This document shows, piece after piece, positions 1 through 8,200 of a stretch of DNA of 16,779 bases (positions within the stretch are counted from its first letter, which is position 1; every line of letters begins with the position of its first letter). The notes below the pieces were generated by a model. It searched no databases. It had not been told where the DNA came from and worked only from the letters and a program-made list of their open reading frames with translations. Origin of the DNA: Zygnema cylindricum (lineage: Eukaryota; Streptophyta; Zygnematophyceae; Zygnematales; Zygnemataceae); NCBI GenBank assembly GCA_037447655.1, contig JBBHKE010001735.1:1-16779 (forward strand), written 5' to 3'. Both the position numbers and the translations under genes were made by a program.

Positions 1-807
1 GCTACTCCCTCTGATTGATACACACAAAAGAAACACGGAGTTATTACCAATATCAGGCTGACATGTAAATGCGAAATGGCATGTAAATGTGCCAAGGATA
101 ACTACATTGCAGCTTAAACGAAATGGTACAAAGTTGAAATACACGAGATCCTAGAAATAGTCACAAAGCTCACTTAACAGAAGAAAACGCTTTGTATTTC
201 CCCTAAAACTTAACCTCGCATATTAATGACCGCATGGATACATGTAGCTAGTCCAGATAGTTTAAAAAGTAAGAGGCATTATCTATTAACCAATTCACAG
301 GAGATCAAGGCTTCACATTCAAGGGACAAAAGTCATCTTAACATGTGAGCAAATGTTAGCCATATGACTAACCTCTTCTCCCAGCCATATTGACTCCGCC
401 AAATTAAGCCACTGCAATAACACTGAGTGCTACTTATATGTACCAAAATAGATGTACCTTTGGAAGATGTGATCGAAATTTTCACTTCAGACACATCACT
501 AACAACAATCGAGCATATTTAGGGTTGAGGAAGGGAGTGGCATTTCAGTCTAGAGATACATTATCAAGCTTCTCCATGTGTGAACGCCTTGACTTTAATG
601 TTCCGGTCTTCATGAGACGTATTAAATCTCAAACTCTTTTGTTATATGTGAATAGTATTTTTTAAATCTCATTGGTGAATGGATATCACGAATGAACGCA
701 TCTCGATACTGTCGTACATTATTTACTTTGACTATTTTGCTGACGCCCAAAATCAGCACATCTTACGTCATTTACCTGCTGAATTTTTTTGTACCGTACA
801 GTATAAG
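1..807. other. Intergenic stretch without recognised gene
   Basis: AT-rich DNA. The open frames here are short (75 residues or fewer), lack recognisable motifs and show no splice structure I could join into a gene. A small direct repeat of ATGTAAATG lies near positions 63-90. Nothing else is supported. Confidence 0.6.
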
Positions 808-1064
808 GGCGTGTCCCCATGTGTTCAAGTAAGGGTTTTTTCCCGTGGATTACACAGAAAATGGGACTTCCTACTTGAAAATATTACGCCGTTTGGAACT
901 TGAAAGGTACGGCGATTTGGCAGTATCACAATCGCGACCCACTTCCACCTCATCTTCACACTTGCACTGAAATCAAATCGCTATCTGCTATTAATCAAAA
1001 TACTACCCTATTGACGAATAGAAAGCTTGGGTTGCACGCGTCAAAAGTTTTCATTTGTTTTTTT

Positions 1065-1592
1065 CATAGTTCAAAAGTAGGCGTTTTTATGGTAGGCCTT
1101 TGGTAGGCGCACAAAACTTGGCACTAAACTCGCGTAGAGTAAGCAGTAGGTGTGCGATAAGGACACTCTTGTACGGACATACGAATCTGAATAGTTCAGC
1201 GCACGCCGACGGACGAATTTCTTTTAGCGAACTAAAACACGCGGAAGTTCAAAATTGCAGACGCTAATATGACAGATAGTCCTTTCGTAAGTTGTGTTAT
1301 GGGCTTTTCATGTGATCTTAGATCTCTACTTTGACCAGCGACCGTCTAATCGTCTGAATCTGACGGTTGAAAAAAAAATTACCTCAAAAATCACAGAAAT
1401 TATTTTTTTTGTCCGATTTTTTTTCAAAATTTAGACATGACGTTTAATTCTCTATCGATCGATGTGCGACTCAACCCTGTAACATTTTTTTCATTTTTCG
1501 ACCAATACAATATGGGTCTTAAGGGCATATTGTATGTTTTGCATACAATAAGCATATTGTATGGGCCTACTTTCACCTACTTTTGAACTATG
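1065..1592 (+). mobile_element. Element G1: non-autonomous DNA transposon (528 bp)
   Basis: It starts CATAGTTCAAAAGTAGG and ends with the inverted form CCTACTTTTGAACTATG. Flanking octamers GTTTTTTT (1057-1064) and GTTTTTTG (1593-1600) agree at seven of eight bases, consistent with an 8-bp target duplication, though T-rich sequence weakens this. G2 at 15469-15735 is an inverted copy: the reverse complement of G2 aligns to both arms of G1, but G1 has about 190 extra bases (about 1110-1285) and about 85 extra bases (about 1351-1439). The right arm carries nested palindromes of CATATTGTAT (about 1505-1562). There is no coding capacity. An 8-bp duplication with ends beginning CA fits P-like or hAT-like superfamilies; the superfamily is not proven. 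Confidence 0.75.
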
Positions 1593-1639
1593 GTTTTTTG
1601 CAGTTGGGAGAATACACGAAAAAACAATTGTTTGTCCGT

Positions 1640-1885
1640 TTGCTAATGTTGTCCACTTGTGGGCGTCTACAAATGTCATTTTATAGACGTAGGTGATTGC
1701 TTATGTCGTTCACGTATGGGCGTCAACAAATGACAGTTGGTGTCGACAATTGTCCCAGTATGTCAGTAGCTCTTTGCGGCGTACAAATGTCCGCAGTTTG
1801 TTCCGAGATCGTTGGCGTCTACAAATGTCAACAGTTTGTTGGCGTCTACAGGTGTCGCAAGTATTAGCGACGTGTACAACTGCCA
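1640..1885. repeat. Degenerate array of GGCGTCTACAAATGTCA-type repeats
   Basis: About seven related words are scattered at irregular spacing: GGCGTCTACAAATGTCA near 1663 and 1815, GGCGTCAACAAATGACA near 1719, GGTGTCGACAATTGTC near 1740, GGCGTACAAATGTCC near 1779, GGCGTCTACAGGTGTCG near 1842, and GACGTGTACAACTGCCA near 1869. Several are preceded by CAGTTTGTT or similar. This is an old, decayed tandem array inside the H-bounded region; it could be the remains of an internal subterminal array. Confidence 0.6.
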
Positions 1886-2008
1886 CATATTCAAAATAAT
1901 GAACGCGCAAGTAATGATTGACATAGGCACACTTTGAAAAGTACATCGTAAAATCAGCACTAAATTCCAAAATAACGTTTCACAATATCGGTTACATGGG
2001 GACACGCC

Positions 2009-2308
2009 TTAAGAGTGTCCATGCCCGAATTGTCGACATTCGGGTACGGTACAGTAGCCGGTTACCATAATTTGTTCAATTTGTGCGAAAACAATTTGAA
2101 ACGCTATATATGGAAATCCACACTGTACGACGTTTCGCTGATAAGGAATTTGTTGGTCTCGGAGCGATATATTGGGACCTCTCACTGTTTTATAAAATAT
2201 ATAAAATATAACTATCGGTGGCGGTTTTATCGCAATAAGTTTCTTGCCGATACACAACACTATAATTTTCGTATGTTTTAAAAATTAAAATTTGAACATA
2301 CAATACAG
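2009..2308. other. Spacer between H and element A, no gene seen
   Basis: The sequence is open for 60-90 codons on both strands, but the frames mirror each other and have no motif or splice support. AT-rich with a few TATATA runs near 2195-2210. Nothing functional is recognised. Confidence 0.5.
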
Positions 2309-3432
2309 CAGTGTTGGGTATCGGGTAGTTTCATATCACAATAATTTCGATATTCGATATATAGAACATCGATTGAGGAAATTCCTCGATATATCGTACC
2401 GCGACCAACATAAACCATCGCGATATATTGTATTTTATAAAATAAAAATTTTATTTAATATGTTGTTTTAGCGATAACGACAATTTTCCTGCAATGCGAC
2501 GTACGACATGATTTTCGTTCCGTGACTTAAAAGCTAACGCCGCAAAATGTAACCGACGAAAAAGTACTAATACTGTAATACTAATTCATATAGTTACTTA
2601 TTTAGTACGTAGTACGGTACATAACTTCACATATGAAAACTTGAAACCCACACTAATTTAGTAAAAGTATGATATGAAAAAAAAAATGCAGACTGTTTGT
2701 TTCAGGCATGAATTTTTATTATTATTTTTATTTATTAATTTTTGAAGTGTACAAAATGAGAATTCTTATTATTATTTTTATTAAATATTTTATGAAGTGT
2801 ATAAAATGTGATATTTTATTATTATTTTTATTAATCATTTTATGAAGTGTACAAGATGTCAGTTTTAATTATTATTATTATTTTTTAAAGTGTATAAAAT
2901 GTGAACTTTTATTCTTATTATTAATAATTATTTTTTGAAGTGTACAAATTGTAAAATATTATTCTTATTTTTATTTATTGGAGTAGCAGTAGCTAGTACG
3001 ACCTGTTGCAGTAGCACTGCCAACAACACTACAAATGGTACACTGGTAACTGGCAAAGACTTAGCACAGACTCGAAATACAAGAAGACCTAGTACTGACT
3101 ACTTGCAGCAGCAGGGCTAGACTAGATCCGCAGAAGACTAGTTTGGTTGGAATGACAAGTAGTTTTAGAATCACTAATCAATTCTCAACACCAGTTCTCA
3201 ATTAATCCATTTACGCTCGACTATAGTGAAAAAAAAAACATCCTCCACTAATTTTGGTAGCTGTTTTCCTTCTCCGAGAATTGATACCAATTTTTTTTAA
3301 AAAAGCTTCGATATATTGACTATACATTGCGATTATTTGAAATTCGATATATCGAAGCGATATATCGATTATCGGGTACCTGAAATTCTTTTTTTATTAA
3401 TATCGGAAAATGGTCCTCGATACCCAACACTA
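2309..3432 (+). mobile_element. Element A: hAT-like non-autonomous transposon (about 1.1 kb)
   Basis: It begins CAGTGTTGGGTATCGGG at 2309 and ends CGATACCCAACACTA at 3432. Subterminal zones (about 2335-2430 and 3305-3375) are packed with palindromic CGATATATCG-type words, a common layout for transposase-binding ends. Element B (3678-4527) is an inverted copy of the same family: both share the block with GCGGTACGATATATCG and a block near AAAATGTAACCGACGAAAAAGTAC. The interior of A also has a minisatellite. The expected 8-bp duplication is not seen: CAATACAG lies left and CTGTATAG lies right beyond MITE E. The only long internal frame (2935-3120) is not recognisable as transposase. Confidence 0.7.
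2709..2955 (+). repeat. AT-rich minisatellite inside element A, five units of about 50 bp
   Basis: Five units each consist of a TTATTATTATTTTTATT-like run followed by GAAGTGTAYAAAATGTG. The GAAGTGTA cores start near 2743, 2793, 2843, 2887 and 2935, giving spacings of about 50, 50, 43 and 50 bases. The units have diverged. It is absent from the sister element B, so it expanded in A or was lost from B. Confidence 0.8.
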
Positions 3433-3629
3433 CACCGCCAATCGTTATTAGAGTATATAACGCCAATTCGGTGCCCTTTAAAAAAAAAAAAAAACCTGAA
3501 ATACAATTAATAACGCTATATAAGTACGTGGACCATAATCTGCCACGTCTCAGGTACTAAATTAGAATCAATAACGCTAATTATTTTTTGACACTATTTA
3601 ATCCTTGACTCTAATAGCGATTGGCGGTG
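3433..3629. mobile_element. MITE E (197 bp, TA target duplication)
   Basis: Ends are CACCGCCAATCGTTATTAG at 3433 and its inverted partner finishing GATTGGCGGTG at 3629. A TA flanks each side (3431-3432 and 3630-3631). The interior contains an A tract and no coding capacity. Same end group as J (14800-15015). It is inserted exactly in the last TA of element A. Confidence 0.85.
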
Positions 3630-3677
3630 TACTGTATAGTGTACACCGTGTATCGCTATTAGTGTTATTGTTTTTTC

Positions 3678-4527
3678 TAGTGTTGGGTATCGAGGACCTA
3701 TTGCCGATATTCGATATATATCGAATTTCAGGTACCCGATATTCGATATATCGCTTCGATATATCGAATTTCAAATCATCGCGATATATCGCCGATATAT
3801 TGCCGATATATCGTATCGTCAATATATCGAAGCTTAAAAAAAAAAAAAAAAAAAAAATCCCACAGGTTTTCAAAGCCTCGTGACTTCGGACAAAGTGACT
3901 GTAAAATCTTTGCCGGAAAGAAATACGGTTTTTTCCTGAAAGTCAGTGGAGTGAAGAGATCTCTGAGGTACACTGACGAGGTACACTTGTGAAGTACACG
4001 TATGTAAAACGCAAGTACGATTTTCCATACGAAAAAGGTCGGTTTCTAGATGTTTGATGATTTTTGAGATTTGATAGTCAGCTGACGTGGAACCATTCAT
4101 ATCAGAACACGTATGTAAAACTTATTTAGAAACGATACGCGATGTACCCGATGCCTCTGTAATGCATGAATTTTGCTGTCCGTACTATTACAGAGACCTC
4201 CTCGTGTAACCATACCTCAAAAAGCAATCATTAGAATTACAGAATTAGTACTTTTTTGTCGGTTACATTTTGCGGCGTCTACCTTTAAGTCACGGAACGA
4301 AAATCACGGCGTACGTGGCGTATTAGACAATTTGACTTTTTCGCAAAAATAACATATTATATAAAAAAATAAAAATATTAAATTTAAAAAATACTATATA
4401 TCGCGATATATATCGCGATGATTTATGTTGGTCGCGGTACGATATATCGAGGATTCTCCTCGATCGATTTTCAATATATGGAATATCGAGATTATCGCGA
4501 TATGAATTTACCCGATACCCAACACTA
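3678..4527 (-). mobile_element. Element B: hAT-like non-autonomous transposon (850 bp) inside MITE C
   Basis: It starts TAGTGTTGGGTATCGAGG and ends TACCCGATACCCAACACTA. The octamer GTTTTTTC lies directly left (3670-3677); the same octamer occurs at 5019-5026, directly after MITE D, which sits in the terminal TA of B. This gives an exact 8-bp target duplication, as expected for hAT-type insertion. Subterminal zones (about 3700-3835 and 4395-4500) are rich in CGATATATCG palindromes. It is oriented opposite to element A. A run of about 20 A follows the left subterminal zone (about 3837-3857). No transposase frame is present. Confidence 0.85.
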
Positions 4528-5016
4528 CACCGTGAATCGCTATTAGCGTAATAAAAAATATAGCGTAATGAAACAATTAGCGTACTTTACGGTAAATTGT
4601 GTTTTTTCGGGTACACCATGATACTAATTTATCATGTACTCTAATTTGTAAACTGCTTTGTAAAAATTTTCAGCACATAATATGTCCACACTAAAACGTG
4701 TAGATGTACGAAATTGTTCAAATCGTACGACGTCGCGTTTTTTTGACATCTGCGTATGTCGGAAAATATTTACGCAATTTTATATTATTATATTTTCTGT
4801 ACTTTTAAATTTAAAAATGTACGGAATAGTACAAATATGGCAGTCCGTACACCACACTATTTAAAATGGCACTAAATTACAGTTATGAACCGTATTGAGC
4901 GGGGTACCTCAAATAACGTGCAAAAACATTTAGCGTACTTTATTCTATTTGAGAATTTGCCCCAAAAAAAGGGGTACCCCAATTAGCGTCATGTACGCTA
5001 ATAGCGATTCACGGTG
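4528..5016 (+). mobile_element. MITE D (489 bp, TA target duplication) at the end of element B
   Basis: Ends are CACCGTGAATCGCTATTAG and the inverted form finishing GATTCACGGTG. TA flanks at 4526-4527 and 5017-5018. The interior resembles MITE I (10516-11007, 492 bp), for example CCGTACACCACACTATTTAA here against CCGTACGCCACACTATCTAA there, so D and I are diverged copies of one family. The ORF at 4682-4864 is not protein-like. Confidence 0.85.
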
Positions 5017-5206
5017 TAGTTTTTTCTGTCGCGTAAAACATCTTTTCTCTGTACACACATGCCGGATTGTGGATCTGACGGTTGCGATCGAAATCTAAGA
5101 TTCTCAGCTTCCGATTGGCTGTCTTAAATTTAAGACAAGTGTGTACGGATAAAAGATGTTTTAAGTGGCGAAAAAATTGTTAACACTAATAGCGATACAC
5201 GGTGTA

Positions 5207-5240
5207 GGTTCAAACGCAAGACTCTTCCTGCCAGCTAGCC
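5207..5240 (+). promoter_or_regulatory. 34-bp leader between MITE C and the start codon, with an acceptor-like site
   Basis: Only 34 bases separate the right TA of MITE C from the start ATG at 5241. They contain the pyrimidine-rich CTCTTCCTGCCAG ending at 5234, which would serve as a 3' splice site six bases before ATG. So either a short leader transcribed from within the transposon nest, a leader intron reaching further upstream, or trans-splicing of a leader is possible. No TATA box is evident in this stretch. The sequence alone does not choose. Confidence 0.3.
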
Positions 5241-8200
5241 ATGGCTGTTAAAGCGGTGTGGCTTGACGTCGATGCCGGATTGGACGATGCCCAGGGAATA
5301 TTTTTACTACTTTCCTGGCTGAAGAAGGAGAAGACTGCCTCTTTGGTTGGAATCTCTTGTGTCGCTGGCAATGTCGATGTGTCTCAAGTGGCTCTAAATG
5401 TGAGGAGAATACTGTGTATGGCTGGAGCAGATACCAAGATTCCTGTATATGTCGGTAGCTCCAGGCCGTTGGTTCAGTCTCCCCTTCCTCCCACTGGAGT
5501 AAGTGTGATGTAAAAAGAACTGAGAAATCTTCAAATATTGAAAAACACAAAATATTAAATGTAAGCTTAAATCGAAAAGAAAACGGCTTGCTGACTAACA
5601 ATGCAGTTGAATTGGAGAATGGTAAGGCAGAAAACGTATCAGGAAAAATGAACTTTGTTGCCCTGTATGGAGCACTTTTTTTTTTTTTTTCCCTTTCTTT
5701 CTGTAGTTGTAGCTTTTTGTATGAAAAATCGTCAGGAAAGGTAAAGGAAACTAGACATTTTAGTCACCGAGACAATGAGGTGATTATTTTTTTACTGTTT
5801 TTTTCCGTAGATTCGATGATTTATATGAGAGGAAAACTATGTTTGTCCATAGAAAATCCACTCACAGCCATCCTCTCACCAGCTAAGATAAAAAAATGAT
5901 GAAGATTCTATAAAATGTGAAAGTCTTAATGATGATCACGTCAAAAAAATATGATGTATGTTAAAATCCAATATTTTATCAGTAATGTTACTTGTAGATT
6001 GTTTAGTTTTTTTTTGTTTTTGAGGACAGAGAAAGGAATTGTCCAAGAAAAAACTCAGAAGGTTCTGAGAAGACGACGTAAGAATCAGCATAGCTTCTCT
6101 GGAACTTAACATTCAATGTTGTATCTTGAAAAACAAATTTTGAAACAGGTTATTGCTCTGTGGTTTTGCTATGCAGATTTGTCGATAGTTACTCCAGCAT
6201 ATTTGTGTAGCAAAGTCTTGGAGTCCGAATTCTGTTTTGTCGTAGGCATTTTTTTGCTAAAATTGTTGTTAGAAGCTCTTTCCACAATTGCTTCGTTTTG
6301 ACGGTATCATTTGTGCAGCCAGAAGTACCAAACGTATTTGTAGTGCTTCAGTGTGTTTTAAACTTTCATTTGTAACGAGCCATAAGTGTAGCCGTAGCCA
6401 TTTATAACTTATCAATTTTTGTCAGCACTGTGTTGCAGTTCTTTGGCAAAGATGGACTGGGAGATGTTGACGGAACTTCACCGGATGAACGGTTTAAGCC
6501 GAAGGAAGGAAATGCTGCTATCCATTTAACAGCATGCGCTCGAAAGTACAAAAAGGCTCTCACGTTGATTGCGATAGGTCCACTGGTATGGTACTGACAT
6601 TTTATGGTCCTTGCAGTTCTGAGTTGTCAAGTGTGGTTTTCAGGGTGATTTTTCAAAAACTTAAAATTGGATTAATACATTAAATATCTGTTTGTCAAAA
6701 GTCCCTACCACTCCGCAGATCTCATTTTTTTTTTTCTTGATGTGCATGTAGTCGATAGGTGTGCATTTCTATTGCTCTGAGATTATTTTGGATGCCCTCA
6801 TTTATGATTGTTAAGTCAAGATGATACAGTTGAAACTGAGCTGCGGAAATTATTTAAGATGATTTTTTTTTTGTTTAAAGAGAGGTGTGGAGCATCACAA
6901 AGTACGTCATGTTGATAAGAAGATATTACCTAGTAATATGTATAGGTATAACTAATCATATTACCTAGTATTGAAAGTATTGGCTGTTGTTGAACACTTT
7001 CCATGCGCATCACTTCCTTGGCTCCGGAGGTGGACAGTTTACAATAAGACCAACATGATTTTGAAGGTTTTCAGTCGACTATAGCCTTGGCGTGTCGACT
7101 TGACGATGAATTTCCGAAATTGGTTGGCCGCGTTTGCGTTATGGGGGGAAGCAGTGATCCCCAAAGTGGGCCAGAATTCAACTTCAGCTTGGATCCAGAG
7201 GTCAGTAAAGACTCCTGTCTCTACAAAGTGTTGTGGATTGGGATGCTCCTTAAACTTGAAATGTGCGACATTAGATGGTTTGTTATAGGACAACATAAAG
7301 AATTTTTGCCACGAAAGGAAAAGGTAAAAAGAGCCAATACATTGCCCGGTTTAAGGCTTGGTTTATATAGCAATATGTGCGAAAAGTGTGCATGGACAAT
7401 TTGCAGTAACTTAATGAGTTTTTTATGATTGATGTTCACCTATTTGTTTTTCTCAAGAAATCTCACTCACGCGAGGATCTGGTCTGTTCTCAGGCATCAA
7501 GTTGTATGATTTGCCAATCGTCCTACATCTGGGGTAGAATTTCGTACATCGTTCAGTCCCATGCATATTGTCCACACTATTTATGTACTGAGTCTATTCG
7601 ATGACTGGTTTAGGGGAATCGATTAGATCAGAGATAAGTACCAAAACATGAGATAGTGTGTGGATTTTGCAGTACATTAATATACTAGTAAAACAGGACA
7701 CATCACTACTAGTAAATGGTGAACTATTGCACGAGCTTCCGGAAAAACTGCATTAATATATATTCTTAGTAGTGGATATTCAACTTTTTTCATTTAACTC
7801 ACATTGATTGACGGTTGCAGCTTGTGGGGATCAGGCAGCCCATATATGTTTGGACAGTTTCCCTCTTGTGATGCTCGTCACATGGGAATGTGGTATTGCA
7901 CATCCACTCCCATGGGACTGGTTTTACAATTGGGTGGCCATCGATTCTCCTCAGGTACGTCTCTTTCTCGCTCACCTAGCACCCTCGCTATCTCCTTCTC
8001 CCCTCTCTCCTCTCCTCTTTCCCCTCTCCCCTCTCCTCTTTCCCCTCTCCTCTCTCCTTTCTCCCCTCGCCCCTCGACCCTCTCCCCTTTCCCCTAAGGG
8101 ATTTTTTGACTGTGATTAATCACATGTGTCAGATGTAAGAAGTCAGAGAGTGTTAAGAAGTTAGAATGTCGATTATGTTCGTCTCGCTTCACGTATTGTG

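Larger units (their letters stand above)
808..2008. mobile_element. Element H: region bounded by 15-bp inverted repeats, containing G1
   Basis: GGCGTGTCCCCATGT at 808-822 has a perfect inverted match at 1994-2008. The match does not extend inward or outward, so the terminal repeat is short. Between the repeats lie G1 (1065-1592) and a degenerate array of short direct repeats (about 1640-1885). A four-base TAAG is found just outside each end (804-807 and 2010-2013, the right copy one base off the repeat), too short to prove a target duplication. No transposase-like frame is visible. I read it as a possible old non-autonomous DNA element; chance or an unrelated inverted repeat is possible. Confidence 0.4.
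3644..5204. mobile_element. MITE C, interrupted by elements B and D
   Basis: Ends are CACCGTGTATCGCTATTAG at 3644 and the inverted form finishing GATACACGGTG at 5204, with TA at 3642-3643 and 5205-5206. The inverted arms are long: the left continues through GTTATTGTTTTTTC and, beyond B and D, through GTAAAACATCTTTT and GTACACAC, matching the right arm read in reverse (near 5131-5190). Removing B, D and the 8-bp duplication leaves a MITE of about 212 bp. It ends 34 bp before the nucleoside hydrolase start codon. Confidence 0.85.

Noticed and set aside
2935-3120. 61-residue frame with a hydrophobic, signal-peptide-like start
   Set aside because: Its start lies in the last unit of an AT-rich minisatellite; the hydrophobic stretch is the T-rich repeat translated. 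No support as a gene.
3598-3883. Overlapping frames of 91-92 codons on both strands
   Set aside because: They translate the CGATATATCG palindromes and the A tract of element B; low complexity and mirror each other.
5248-5601. 117-residue minus-strand frame
   Set aside because: It is the antisense of exon 1 of the nucleoside hydrolase, whose + strand has clear family motifs and a donor site.
7821-7834. Acceptor at 7820 as the normal start of exon 4
   Set aside because: It would shift the frame and stop at 7869-7871; the acceptor at 7834 gives the expected DPEAAH motif and 40 clean codons.
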